From Coriaria nepalensis (Eukaryota > Streptophyta > Magnoliopsida > Cucurbitales > Coriariaceae), in NCBI GenBank assembly GCA_027186245.1, contig CP114486.1, positions 5,547,501 through 5,611,500 on the forward strand: a stretch of DNA of 64,000 nucleotides, written 5' to 3'. A model generated the notes under the pieces. It had not been told where the DNA came from. It saw only the letters and a program-made list of their open reading frames with translations, and did no database searches. The first letter of the stretch is position 1. Each line of letters begins with the position of its first letter. Made by a program: the position numbers and the translations under genes. Shown here one piece after another: positions 32,960 through 46,047 of the stretch.

Positions 32960-33640
32960 GAGGACGTTTTAGGATCAGAAGAGTTTAAAAAGAAAGAGCT
33001 CAAGCTTTAAAAAGATGGCTTCTTTTTAGCCTAAAGTTGTTTTAAGCAAGTGTACCTTGACCTTGATCATTTCCAGCTCCAGTTCTCTATTATTAAGGCT
33101 AGTTTGGACGATTATGATGATGATGAGGAAGATGAGAACGATCCAAATGATGATGATTAGGCCGTAGTGAGTCCTACTGATAAGCAAGATTAGTTATTTC
33201 CATTTAGAGATGTTATGATTACCCCCGCTCCACTTTCTCCTTTGTTTACTGCTCCATCCACATATAGGGTCTAGAAAGGTTTTGTTAAAACTGTGGATAC
33301 TGAGGATGAATGGTTACCTATAACTTTGGCCTCGTCTCCTTCTAGGGGGTCGGTAGGTGTGATTTCGTTGACAAAGTTAGCTAAGGCCTAAGCTTTGGTC
33401 AAGGTCCAAGGTCAGAAGCTGATGTCGAATTCCCCCAACTCAACTAATTATTAGAGCAATCTTCTAAATGTATCTGGTTTTTTAAGGATATGTTTTAACG
33501 ACGTGTCCATCTGGACTTCTATAGGTGGGCTTAGAAATAGGGTCAGAGTTTACGAGCTGCTAGGAAAAAAGCATATATTGTTTAATCAGCCCATGGATAA
33601 CGGACCTCAAGCCCGTTCAACACTTGACTTGTGAAATAGA
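32960..33640 (+). pseudogene. Unassigned degraded coding-like region
   Basis: One frame keeps long open pieces with biased composition: an acidic run (DYDDDEEDENDPNDDD) near 33110-33155, then VDTEDEWLPITLASSPSRGS and ISLTKLAKA further on, broken by several stops. It looks like a former protein gene or transposon ORF, but I recognise no domain. Confidence 0.3.
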
Positions 33641-35069
33641 TGAGGATTTGTTTTCCAGTATCCTTTTTCAGGAGAATTGAACTTATTGCATTTTTGGAAA
33701 TAGACAAATATAAGACTAACACATCGCATGGAGTAGGTTTAGGTCTCTGAGATCTCTTAGCCGATTGTATTGTGGGCTTTGAGATGCTATGAACTTCTTT
33801 GGAATTTGATCCTTTAGGATCCTTTAAGTGAATGGGCTATTTGTGTCAACGCAAAAGGAGGTGGCTTCTGTATTTGTTGCCAAAGTCAATTCCGAAATCC
33901 TCTTCTCCAACTTGGCTTCCTTTATGTTCGCTCTCTCGAGCTCCTCCGTAAACCTTTCTTCCGCAGTCATGCCCCTTTTGTTTCCTATCGAGCTGACTCC
34001 TTTGTATCTTCCCCTATTTATTCTTGGTGCCCCGAAATTGGGAGTGTGAGCCTCTTTAAATTCAACTCACAGCTGGCTTAAGAAGTTATCGATGTGACTT
34101 TGCATGACCCTTTCGACAATACTAGAGATACAGGCTACCAAATGAGCTTCATTGTCCATATTTTGGTCTCTTGCAAATATCAGAGATACTCAAGAGTTAT
34201 CCACCGACCTCTCTTGGCACTAGTTGGTTGTTATCTCCATCATGTTCCATAACTTCTCTCGTCAAATTAATCGGTCGATGTTTTTACGTTCCCATAAACA
34301 GCGTTAAACTATTGATGCAAAAATTCTCATATGAATTTTAATAATATGCTTAACTCGATCAATTCCTGCAAAATAAAAAAAATATTATAACGGGTTAGTT
34401 TTCCAACGATATATTACTCCGACGATCAAGTTAAGAAAGAAAATAGTAAAGTTTTATGAAAATTTTGGAATATATGTTAAAATATACATTTCTTCTATCA
34501 CTTTAAGAAATATTTATACTCTTATTATAATTTAAATCCATTGATAACTATTAATATTACATTTAAAACTGTTAATCTTTAATTATATATGTAATTAATA
34601 TTATTTATTTTAATTATTAATTATGTAACAATTAAATAATTAGTAAGTAATATGATAAATTTTTAATATCTTAATATCTAATCTTATAAAAGTACGATCC
34701 TATTTTATAACTAGGCGACTATCTCATTCTAAACTAAAAATTTCCAACTTCTGAAAATCATTTTTGACCCAAACATTTAAGTTCGGAGCATGAATAGCGG
34801 TTCAACATCCGCTTACAATTATTCAGTATTTTAAACCTAAATATATTTTTACTCATTTAGAAATATAAAATCTTTGAACACCTTAAATCGAAAATTTTAG
34901 CCGTTTACCCAAATAAAATTTACCTCGTAAGCTAGAAAATCTAGCTCCTCCCCCATCCATTTCCATACGGGCCCACATTTTCATTCCGAGAAGAATTTGG
35001 GGATTGAACTGATAAGCTTCTGATCCGAACAAGCCCAGTTGTTTCCATTGATCCACTTCCCTCCTTCCC
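33641..35069. other. Intergenic stretch upstream of RPS5
   Basis: No gene supported. The 73-codon frame at 33828-34049 has no known domain. From about 34350 the sequence is A/T-rich, and the last 150 bases must hold the RPS5 promoter. Confidence 0.35.
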
Positions 35070-36513
35070 ATGGCTTCCGCTACCTCTTTGTCTCTCTCCT
35101 CTCTCTCCCTCCACACCCCTTCTTCCCTCCACCGTTCTCTCGTCCATTCCAAACCCTTCTCCCTACTCCCCTCCTTCCTCCCTCCACCTTCTATCTCTAC
35201 CTCCTTCCCACTCCACACCATCACCACCACCGCTACCGTAACCAGATGCAAACCCTCTGACATCGACACCTCCTTCTTCGACAACCTGAACCCTGATGAA
35301 AACATCACCTTCGAACCCCCAGAAGTTCCGGAAAACTTTGTCGCTCCTCCCTTCTTCGACGATGGCGATTTAGAGGATGAAGAAGAAATCGCCGCCGCCT
35401 ACGAGGAGCTGTACGGACCTGCATACAGTGGGATAAGCGTGCTAGGGAATGACATATACGTGATGGATTCTAAGCTAAAGAAAGCAAGTGGGATCGGGTC
35501 GAAGTCGAAGAAGGAGAAGATTAGGGATGGTTTTGAGGAGAGAGTGGTTCAGGTGAGGAGAGTAACGAAGGTTGTGAAAGGAGGGAAGCAGTTGCATTTT
35601 AGGGCCATTGTCGTCGTTGGGGATAAACAGGGGCAGGTCGGTGTTGGCGTTGGGAAAGCTAAGGAGGTTATTGCGGCGGTTCAGAAATCCGCGGTGAATG
35701 CACGCCGGAATATTATTACTGTTCCGATGACTAAGTACAAGACTTTCCCGCATAGGTACCTTATTTTTTCTTTTGTGGGGGGGGGGGGGTGTATGGATAA
35801 GGTTTCTTCAGCGGTCTTTTTTAGTGATTGAGTTTATTGTTAGGTAGAAATTGGGCAAAATTGAAAATAATTGTCGGTTGAAAATGTGAAATCGAGTTAA
35901 ACTGAATGATTGCTGAACGAAAATGTGAAATGGGGTTGAATTTTAGCGACTTTTCGACTCAAAATTTGCAAAAATTGGGTAAGATTTCAATTGTCTTTCC
36001 GCTAAAATTGTGAAATATATACAATTAGTTAGTTTTCTAGTCAAAATGTGAGAATGGTTCTAAGTTTTAATGACTTCTATAGGTCTGTATGAGAATTGGA
36101 TTTTTGTCTGTTCAATCGTCTGTTCTGCGTAGTTTAGGTAAAGCAAAGGTTACTAGAAACTATGGTATTTGAACTTGAGAGTTCAAACTAATGTAGCAAA
36201 TAGAGCCTAGCGGGGGCCTTCATAAAATTCACAGACCAAATCAAACTGTAATCTGACTTGTAGGTCAAATGGAGATTATGGAGCAGCAAAGGTGATGCTG
36301 AGGCCAGCTTCTCCTGGTACAGGGGTGATTGCAGGAGGGTCGGTGAGAATAGTCCTAGAAATGGCTGGCGTCGAAAATGCCTTGGGAAAGCAATTGCGGT
36401 CTAAGAATGCTCTAAACAATGCTAGGGCAACCATTGCTGCCGTGCTTCAGATGAGGCAGTTTGCAGACGTTGCTCGGGAACGCGGAATTCCCATGGAGGA
36501 GCTCTGGAAATGA
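35070..36513 (+). CDS. RPS5: Plastid 30S ribosomal protein S5 (nuclear gene, two exons)
   Basis: Exon 1 (35070-35755) and exon 2 (36264-36513) join in phase 2 (CAT AG | G TCA) across a GT-AG intron and encode 311 residues. The start [18 protein letters not shown] is a Ser/Leu-rich plastid transit peptide. An acidic linker ([15 protein letters not shown]) is followed by the S5 N-terminal RNA-binding domain, with [20 protein letters not shown], then [20 protein letters not shown] and YKTFPHR. The S5 C-terminal domain in exon 2 has [33 protein letters not shown] and [14 protein letters not shown]5 sits in the small-subunit decoding region and helps set translational accuracy. The extension and transit peptide make it the plastid form; cytosolic uS5 differs. 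All motifs are intact. Confidence 0.95.
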
Positions 36514-38800
36514 TGGTATACAATTTTTCCCTTTCCCTTCTTTTAATCGACCTTCCTTTTTAATGGAAGAAGAGATCCAAATTAGGCTGTAATTTTTTTT
36601 TGTACTGTGTTTTAGAATTGATTTAATTCAGTGATTACAAGAATGCAGTTTGATTATGAGGCAAGCTTTTCATGTGTTGTATATATTTTGTTTCTTCTTT
36701 AAAGGGGTCCAATTTCTATATTTGCTTGTAGAACAAGAAACAGCAAATTCAATACAGGCCTCACTTACACAAGCTCAAGGCCTCAAAAGTCATCTAATGA
36801 GGCAAAACTTTCAAGTAACTACGGATAATATATTAGACCTTGCACAGAAAGAATCAAAATAGCCAAAAACTTCATTTTTATTTATTTTTCCTCATCTATT
36901 TCCACAACTTCATACACTCGTCACAGCTTATCGAGGCAATCATCTTATAACATGGCGAACTTGCCAACCCTGAGCTGGATCAATTGACCGTTTCTTGACC
37001 GGTTGCATCGGGTCCCATTATACAGTGTTGTTTGGAATTACTAATGAACAAGAGCTAATAGTCTCTCCCAGATGAAACGTGCACAACCATCGGAAAGTGG
37101 CCAGACCCACCCTTTTTCGCTTAAACTCTCTGCCTTGACGTTCCACACTCTGGCGCCGTTGTTTTTTTTTCTTCTTTTGGCCGAATGGTTATATAGGTTG
37201 GCTACCTACGCATAACTGCAGGGAACACTTCTTGCTAACATATGCTTCCCTCTCTTGTCCCCGCAAATCCAACGCAGAACCGACTAATGTCCTTAACACG
37301 CGAAAAAAAAAAATGTCAACAATAAAAAAGTCGATAAATGGAAAAAAGAAACAAAATAAGTTGTTTTCGTTTTCTCTCATGTGGCTAATCCGAACTTACC
37401 ATCAAGACACAAGAGGCTTCTAGGCAGCTAGTTTCAGGTACAACAAAATTTTTTACTTCATTCCATGAAATAGCAGCCATTGATCTTCCGACCTGAGGCT
37501 CGCATCTCACTCGCCCAGTAGCTCATCCCTGATCAATAAAGGTTAGTAATAATAATTTAGATTGTAAATGAAAAGAAAAAGAAAAACAGTATTAGAGAGA
37601 TCATCTAACATCGATTACAGCAACGCGAATCCGTTGTTGGACATTCCAGATGTGATCTTACTGCTAAAGTCACTTGAAAATAAAAGAATCCGTTCTTGTT
37701 CGACAGAAATCAAGAGACATTATCGGTTCTTGACTGTCAAATGTCTGCTTTAATGTGCTTTATTTTCTTCTATTTTTACCTTGTGAGCATACCAATGTTC
37801 GACGGTTTTATCAGTCGAAGATGTAAGGAGAAAATCAGAATGTGGCCGGAACCTAATATCTAAGAATGTATAATAAAATCTGATAGAATAAATTCACATT
37901 AACTCATTGATTATAAATTAAACACCAAAGGACCAGACATGGTAATCTTGGAACCCTTCTAGCTTCCTGCATAGCACTCCGCATATTACCCATTCTCTAC
38001 TTGAAGTCTCGATGTCCATATACCCACAGCACCAGTACCTCCTCACCCCCTAGTCTTACAACAAAAGATTCAAACCTCAACCTGTACCTCCTATGCCCCT
38101 TGGGCAACAAAGAAATAACCCTCAAACCTCAACCTTCTTCTCCAATCCACCACACTTATTAGTCTGTCTCCAGTACAAAGACAAAGTTGGGGTCATAGCT
38201 TCTTTCCCAAGTCCCACAACGGACGGAATTGTCAGGGGAGGATCCCAGCCCCGACAATTACAAAGGGACTATTCACATACCATTAAGTGCAGCTTTAGCA
38301 AGGCACACTATCGCCTTTGCCTCCAGAACAGGCTTTCCTACCCTTAGCTGGTGCTTTACCCCAATCCCTAACTGCCTTCTTCTCCTCTGAGCCTTCTTCC
38401 TCACCTTTCCCAAGAATTTGCCCCCTCTTCCCTCTCCCTTTCTATTTTATAACATGCATGCTCTATCTTTCTACCCTTATACATGGACAATATATTTACA
38501 AAATTTGCAAATAGGTCCATTTGAATTAGTACATTGATGCAAAGTAAGCATCTAAAAATAAATAGACTAATTAAATACAGACTCGCGACAGAAATCAGCA
38601 AAATGCCGACTCATAGCTTCAAATAAAGCTTTTGAAAAAAACACTTTGATAAACTCATATTTATATATCATGTAGATTACCTCTGGAGGTTACGTATAAT
38701 AGACATTTACAAAAAATGGAATATCCCAAGAAAGACAAAACTCCTTAGATTAGAAATGTGAATCGAACATAAATAGACTCAATGTAATCAGATAGAAACC
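36514..38800. other. Intergenic stretch between RPS5 and the Pkr1-like gene
   Basis: No gene supported. The first 100 bases are RPS5 3' untranslated sequence. The C-rich stretch 37930-38420 has longer open frames but no domain I recognise. Confidence 0.4.
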
Positions 38801-39952
38801 CTAGTTCATTTTGCTCTTGCTGCTCATATCTTCTTGATGGCCCTCTGGCCTTGTCAATCCCATCTCCCTCATCTGGTTTTCGACTGGAACCAAACCCGTT
38901 TGCGATAGAAACCTGCATTTGATTACACATAATCAAAATAGTAGCAACCCAGCTTCAAACCCAACTTCAACTATTAAACTTGTAAAATAAGCATTTTTCA
39001 TCGTATATCTCAAAATAAAGTTTATTACAAAACACCGTACGAAGTATTAAGGATACATGGGTAGATTAATCCCGAATCAGATACAAGACCATCAAAATTT
39101 TAAAAAAAGACGAAAAGAAAAAGATGATTTACAACAAAAGAAAGACGGGAGAAATATTTATTTACAAACAATAACAATTTGTTTGGAATTGAAAATATTT
39201 TAGTTACAAATTGGAGACAAAAATCGAGTTTATGCCCACAAAAATTGACTAAGGACTCACAAAATCCTAGTTATCTCGAACTTTGAACCCGAATCTTCAA
39301 TATTACATAAATTGAATTACATCACAGACTTCATTCTTCTCAATCATCAGACAAAGACAACAACCAATGTTATCCAACAAAATACCAGATACTAGATCGC
39401 AAACTCATAGTAATCAGCTAAATTACGAATCCAATCAACAAACAATTCACGACCACATGGAAGAATGCTATAATCAAATTATCATAGACCCTGAGACATT
39501 CTACATTATTAACAAATCATACAATTTGGGGTAAGAAATCAAAAACACATTTTAGAAACAAATTTATGAAATCAAAATCACAAACTAGAAAGAAAATCAA
39601 CGTACCAGCTGAGAAGCAAGAAGAGGGTGACAGTTATGAAAACTAAGAAGGCGATATGAAGAATCAACCAAGAGTCACTGGAAGAGAAAGCCAACCCAAG
39701 CATCAAAGCAAGACAGAGACCGAGCATCACAAACGCCGATTTGAGTGTGTTCCATGTCGGAACCTGAAAATCCAAAAGAAGAAAGTTTGAGAAGCGAAAG
39801 ACGAAGAAGAAGAAGAAGAAGAAGAAGAAGAATTGGATGAGTTGTGAGAGAGAGGGAGAAGTTGAACTCACATTGACACCAGGAGCTAGGGCTCCGAGTA
39901 AGACCGCTGTTGCCGACGATAATTTTTCATCGACGGGCCGGTCACCGATCAT
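38801..39952 (-). CDS. Pkr1-family small membrane protein (V-ATPase assembly), three exons
   Basis: Minus-strand exons 39952-39872, 39763-39606 and 38912-38801 join through GT-AG introns in consistent phase and give 116 residues. It starts MIGDRPVDEKLSSATAVLLG and continues ALAPGVN. Two hydrophobic membrane helices follow, FVMLGLCLALMLGLAF and WLILHIAFLVFITVTLFLLL, then FLSQTGLVPVENQMREMGL and a polar, charged tail. The APGVN...T..L..AF block and twin helices resemble the ER protein Pkr1, needed for assembling the V-ATPase membrane sector in yeast. Plant members are about this size. I am fairly sure of the gene model and less sure of the function. The start ATG is preferred because the upstream frame has no ATG. 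Intron 1 holds a (GAA)n run. Confidence 0.75.
39803..39832. repeat. (GAA)n microsatellite in intron 1 of Pkr1-like gene
   Basis: About ten tandem GAA units (TTC on the gene's strand), next to the acceptor side of the intron, where it serves as a long pyrimidine tract. Confidence 0.9.
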
Positions 39953-40837
39953 TATTGGTAATTCCTGAGAAAAATTCACTCGAACACTTTTGGTTTATTC
40001 CTATTAAAATCGAATTTGATTGTGATCCGATTTCAGAAGATTTAGGACTCTAGTTCGATTTGATATCATAGTGAAAGGCCCATGAGAAACATGGTTTAGT
40101 CGGTCGATCCTTTTTTTCAGATAGATTTCATTTTTTTATTATTATTAAATTTATTAATTAACTGATTATATAAATAATTATCAGCACATCACACTTATCA
40201 AATTTATTTAACTTTTATCACTCTTATCATTTTTACCCTTTATCCAATACTCTATTTTTATATTTTGGGCAAAAAAATTTCCTCTTTTTTATTTGTTTTT
40301 TTAAAAGGTTGTTTTCTTTGTTTATATTGGCGGTTTGCCATGTTATCATAATCTCCATTTTTGATATAAAAATATAAAAATTTTAATTCTTTTTCCTTTT
40401 TTTTTCTCTCTTAAATATTAAAAAATTTATATTAAAAATTATTATATTGACCATGAAAGTTGGCGATAATGATAATAGGGGCGGGTGGTGGATAGCAACA
40501 ATGAATAAGAGTAGTAATGAAAATGAGAAGAATTTTTATAAAAAAAAGTAAGTTGAAAACATTCATTTATACTATATATTAATATATCTTTTAAATTCTA
40601 CTATGACATTCAGATTTTTTTTAAAAAATTTGTCTTTCAATAAACACAAAAATATCATCATACCTATTTTCATTTCTACTCATTCCCTATCTAACCAAAT
40701 AGATACCAAAAAATCATCATTCTTATTCTCAACTATTTTTGTTCACATTTTCATTCTTATTCCCACATAAATATCAAACTAAATATGCGTAAGTTCTTGG
40801 AAGAAATGAAGAACTATGGGATAGTACCAAATTGGTT
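39953..40837. other. A/T-rich intergenic stretch
   Basis: No gene seen. It holds the presumed promoter of the Pkr1-like gene and an A/T-rich spacer up to the copia target site. Confidence 0.4.
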
Positions 40838-40842
40838 ATAGC

Positions 40843-41513
40843 TGTTAGATTTTGAAAACAAAACACGCAGGCTTGTCTCAAAAGCAATAAGAATATAACA
40901 AAGCAAAAGAGAGAATAAAGAATATGTGTTTGCTAGAAACTTTCAATTTGATTTTCATTTGATTTTCATTCATTAAAAACATGGCTAAATACAAGTATGA
41001 AGCTATGGAAAAGTTATATAAATAGTGCACCTGGCTACTCTAAAACTGAATTAGAACCTTACATTCAACAAGATTCTGAACACTTACAATCAATACAGAT
41101 GTACGGACATTAATTTCTAGTAACTCTGGAAAATCTGAAAATTCTCCATCAACCCTATTAATAACAAACAATCAAAGGGCTCTAAAATGCGAAAATTGAA
41201 TCTATCTTCAGTTGGACTTCACACGATGCTTCTATATCATGCTAACATCAATTCAAACTTGCTCAAATGCACAAACAAACTGTTGGAATTGCATTTCACA
41301 TAATTAAACTTCAAAACCAGGCAATAGATCAATATACTACAATGAGGCTCTACCCCTCAACTTCCATTGAACCAAATTACATGAGACTTATTTCTACAAG
41401 TTTGAATCGATCTAGGCTCACTTCTTATTTTAGAGTTAATGCAAAAAATGATCCAAACAAAAAAAGTCAACTTTTTGGATAACACTTATATAAACAATTT
41501 GATTGTATGCTCA
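40843..41513 (-). repeat. 3' LTR of long-LTR copia
   Basis: Begins tgttagattttgaaaac and pairs over most of its length with 47501-48181. Inside it, at 41514-41530, comes the polypurine tract on the minus strand. Confidence 0.7.
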
Positions 41514-41514
41514 T

Positions 41515-43100
41515 TTATTCCTTCTTAATGTAGTTGCTCATTATACCAACCTTGGATTTGATATACTTAAACTTGTGAGTTGCTAGGGGCTTGGTAAAAA
41601 TGTCTACACTTTTATCTTCTGAGCTACAATACACGAATGAAATTTCCTCATTTGACAATTTCTCTAATAGAGTGAAACTTAACAAAGATATGTTTGACCC
41701 TTCCAAAGTGTACTAGATTCTTTGGGATGGCAATGGCCAACTTACTTTTACAGTGAATGACAGTTGAGCTTGTTGGGTTGAAACCCAAACCAAAAAATAT
41801 TTTTCTAAGCCAAACAACATGATTAGTGTCCATGCCAGCTACTGTATACTTAGCTTTAGTAGTGTATTGAGCAACAATGCTCTACTTCTTTGAACTCCAA
41901 TGGAATACCCCATATTAGGAACAAGTAGAATCCACTAATGCTTTTGGAATTATCTATTGACCCTGCCCAATCATTGTCAATGTGCCCTTCTAGAATCAAA
42001 TCTCTCTTTCATATAAAATCTCATAATTGAGCGGGCAATTCAAATATCTTAACGCCCTCTAAGCAGCCCCCATGTGAACTTGAGATGGATTGTTCATATA
42101 CTTAGACAAAACACTTAAAAAATATATAATGTTAGGTTTATAGTTGTGAAGTACATTAGTCCTCCAATTAAGCTTATTACAAGGTCTCCCCCACCGTTGT
42201 TGAACCATCCACTTTGCTAAATTTCTCATTTGTAGGCATACTTTTCTATAAACTCCATTTTAAACTTTGTTGGATTGCTTAACTCCATTTTAAACTTCTT
42301 CAATAAACTTCTAGCATACTTTTCTAAGATATGAAAATGCTTTTATAATTTTGAAACACTTCCATTGAAATTATTTTATATGAATGGATTCACTTGATTG
42401 GTTGATGTAGAGACTTGGATCGCTCTCACTCCTCATAAATCCATAGATTGCTTCAAGCCATACAATACTTTCTTTAATATGTAGACTTTTTATTCCTTAT
42501 TCTTGATTTCAAACCCCTCTGGTTGGTCTACAGAGACCTTTTCTTCTATAATTTCATTGACGAAAGTTGACTTCACATTTAGTTGGTGGATTGACCAACT
42601 TTTTCTGACAGCCAAAGCTATAAGCAGCCTGATTTTATAGCCTTTCCCACGGGGAAAAAGTGTCAGTGTAGTTCAACGCACATTGCCGAGCTTACCTTTT
42701 CACAACTAATTAAGCCTTGAACTTATTGATTGTGATGATAGCATTGAACTTGAGTTTGAAAATCCATTTTTAAGCTAATGACTTTCTTTACTTCTAGTCT
42801 ATCGATAAGAATCTTGGTTTGATTCTTCTTAATCATTTCCAGTTCTTCTACCATAACTTTCTTCCATCTATCATCAAATTGAGCTTCTTCAAAGTAGTTT
42901 GGTTTAGAAAGTGCCTCATTACACCTCTGATAGAACTCCCCCCAAACCTCTAAACCTCATATTTATAGGCTCATTATCAAAATCTTCATCTAGCTTTACT
43001 CTAGGAGCCATATTATGACTTTTCTCAAGAAATTCAAGCAGTGTTGTTGCAACACTCATCACTGCCGCCTCAAGTAAATGAATGGCCATATGTTTATTGA
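41515..43100 (-). pseudogene. Copia RT / RNase H remnant
   Basis: RNase H is best kept: MDTNHVVWLRKIFFGLGFNP, STVIHCKSKLAIAIPKN, HFGRVKHIFVKFHSIREIV, then ISFVYCSSEDKSVDIFTKPL and HKFKYIKSKVGI. The domain is cut by a frameshift near 41680. RT follows to the right in many broken pieces (about 42000-42900), with fragments such as the lysine-rich fingers and the LFA.W-type palm. No intact catalytic box was found. Confidence 0.65.
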
Positions 43101-43139
43101 GATTTTTAGAAAATTATCTTATCTATCTATTCGAAAAAT

Positions 43140-43432
43140 TTCAAAATGATCCAATGGTTGGATCTTCAGATATAGCAAATAACATGCTACCACATAGTGA
43201 GTCGAATTCACTTTTAACAATAGCCCTAAAATAATTTTGCTGCTGCAAATGGTGTCCTTTCGTCGATCCAATCCCGTGAGTAATTTTAGATTTCATTCGT
43301 TTGGTTTCCAAGCACGAAAAACATTTAAGAATCACTTAAGAACATCTAAGAACATTGACATCAAACATTAAATTAAAATAATATTTCTATACTTACCAGT
43401 ATGAACCTCTAGCTCTAATACCACTATTAGTT
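43140..43432 (-). mobile_element. Leader fragment of a second copia-like element with primer site
   Basis: On the minus strand, TGGTATTAGAGCTAGAGG begins near 43429, a typical tRNA-Met-type primer-binding site just inside a 5' LTR. The following bases down to 43140 read as the leader and start of a gag-like frame (FRAIVKSEFDSLCGSMLFA). Its 5' LTR would then lie to the right, from 43433. This is evidence for a nested element within the long-LTR copia. Confidence 0.45.
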
Positions 43433-44220
43433 TATGAGTAATCCCTACGTGGAAATGATAATTAAAATTTTTCAGATGTAATATGACATATGAATTAAAC
43501 TAATAGACATACACCAAGATCGATCATACAAATAAACATAAATTATATATTTAACAGAAAGAACATAAAAGTTCCAAGAAATTAAAAGAATTAAGATATA
43601 AGAAAACTTACTAATCTTCATACAAAACCAAATGAATCTCCTTGCTACTTCATCATACCTGAATTCAGTAGACAGAATGAGGTACCCAAGTGGTCACCCT
43701 CAAATTGTAATCCACACAGTTCAGTTCGCTCAATATATTTTCTAATATAAGATTCATCACATGATTCAAAGACCTATTAGGAAAAAAAAAGTCTCACTTT
43801 TCTCACAGTTAGGGTTACAAAAAATATCTCACAACTTTGACCTAATCAATTGTGAACTTAGTCAAAAGTTCCCTTAATCTAATTAAGTGAACAATGTGAG
43901 TCATTAGCCATCATCTTATGACCGGCTATTCATTCGGCTTCTAGCTCAAATTAATTCATCAACAATTTAATTTATTTAACTTATGAAATCCAATTAACAA
44001 CTTAACCCATTAATCTTATAATATCTAATTGCTAATTAAAGACTTTTGAGACACTTTTATAATTAAATAAATAGTCCATATATAAATTAATAATTTTTTT
44101 ATTAAATGTATCTCATGCATAATTGTATTAGTAGAGCTACATGATATTTGATTTAATATATTAATAATTTACTATTTTACCCTTACAATCATACTATAAG
44201 ATAAATTACGATTTTATATC

Positions 44221-45990
44221 TAAAAATAAAAAACAGCCCGTTTTACTTATACTCGTAGAAAACTTAACCGAGTTACTTCGGAAATGTAATGCTTGTGACC
44301 AATTAAGTTCTATATCATGCTGGTATGAGGATCTCATGGATCTCATAACACTTTATGCTTTTATCTAATTAATAATAAGATTCATTTAACTTTAAAACGC
44401 ATTTTAAACTTAACAGTTAATTCAATCATCTCATGATTAAGTAACTTAAACCCCGAAGTCAAGATTGATTTCTAGCAAAGTGTCAAAGCTACTCGAGAGA
44501 TGAGAAGTAAGAATCTTCCAAAAGAACCTATTGCTACCAATAACTACATAATAATAATCATTTCATCTAGCTAATGCTCCGATTCGTCCTAAGATATAAT
44601 TTAACTGTTAAATCCTAAAAACAAATCATACTAACTGTTATATCTTTAATACAAATAATGTATTTACTGAAACTCTTTTCATACCATACTACCTTGCAAG
44701 GATTTCATTGTTCAATAAAGCATACAACTCATAAGACTAATTTCCTAATACAAAAGTGATAGATTCCATGTTGATTACTCAAAACATTCATATATAATAT
44801 TTTATACCCAACATTGCAACCCATTTCACCCTTGGCTAGGGTTTATTGGAATGATGTCAAAGTATAAAATCTGGCACTTAAAATACCATGGTGATTTCAG
44901 GTCGAAGGATCACATGTAATATAGTCACTAAATAATTGTTATTAATAGTTAATATTATTATCGTTGAAAATTATCTAAGTATCACGTTCGGTACCGTTAG
45001 TCTCCACTAACCACCCATATACTTATCATGATATTCCACTAGCATCAATAGTTTTGAGAATAACCATCCTAAATATTTTAGGAGATAACTTATGTGATAG
45101 TCTATCCGGATTAATAATGCCCCTCTTGGTAATCCTAAGACTATGAACAATTTGTATCATAGGTTTTAAGCTGCTTGTACCTCAACTGACATGATCTCCA
45201 TCATGGGTCTCAAACATATAACCTAAAATACTAGACTTTATCATGATATGTAATAAATGAACATATAATATTAATTCTAACATAATTACTAAATATGATA
45301 AATAGATGAATGCATTTACTAATTGAACAAAAAATAATATTGCTAATATTTATAAATAAAATTGTATTTCAAAAAATAGACACCTATTGGTTCTAACCTG
45401 ATTAGCTTGACATGTATATACTTTCATTATAAAATGGACATAATGATAAAATCCAAATTTTTAAGTTATATACTTTCATATTTAGAAATAAGTCCTATAA
45501 GTTATATTATTTATCGAAGAAGAAATATTTGCAAAGTAGTATGGTATGAATAGAGTTTCAATAAATTCATTGCTGATGTTCATTAAAAATATATTGGTTC
45601 ATATAATTTGTCTATTATGATTTAACATTAAATCATACACAAATACAAATCGGGATATTAGCAAGATTGAGGGATCATTTATTGTAAATTTATTATAGTA
45701 ATGACAAGTTCATTTGGAAGATGATAACTTCTCATCTCCCGAGTAGTCTTAACACTTTGCTAGAAAACAATCTTGATTTGGAGATTTAAGTTATTTAATC
45801 ATGAGATGACTAAATTAACCGCTTAATTTAAAATGTATTTTAAATTAAATGAATTTAATTGTGAATTAAATAAAATTATAAATTGTTATGAGATCTTTTT
45901 ACTAGTGTGATGTAAAACCTAATCGTCAAACATATAAGATTCGATAATAATTTAGTTTAGATTTGTCGGAGAAAAGGAAAAACAGACCAC
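44221..45990. repeat. Inverted LTR-like arms, about 600 bases each
   Basis: The segment about 44221-44830 reappears in reverse complement at about 45370-45990. The best-matching words are catctcatgattaa(g/a)taactt, gtcaagattg.tttctagcaaagtgt and ctcg(a/g)gagatgagaag. The arms surround about 540 bases with words typical of plant copia LTRs (catcatgggtctcaaa, ggtaccgttagtctccac). The arms are diverged (perhaps 20-25%), so two separate LTR copies placed head to head are likelier than a recent inversion. Confidence 0.6.
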
Positions 45991-46047
45991 TTCCATTATA
46001 AGGAAAAAAAAGTATTAATTCATTAAATCTAATTCCATGTAGTTTTA

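Noticed and set aside
34883..35308. 141-codon minus-strand frame over RPS5 exon 1
   Set aside because: Antisense shadow of the C/T-rich transit-peptide coding sequence.
37930..38420. C-rich stretch with open frames between RPS5 and the Pkr1-like gene
   Set aside because: Thought at first to be a gene or gag remnant, but no domain or splice model could be read.
39578..39979. Reading the Pkr1-like gene as a single 133-codon ORF
   Set aside because: That frame runs through intron 1 and gives a run of Phe from the (GAA)n repeat. Splicing at GT-AG sites gives a protein that fits the family.
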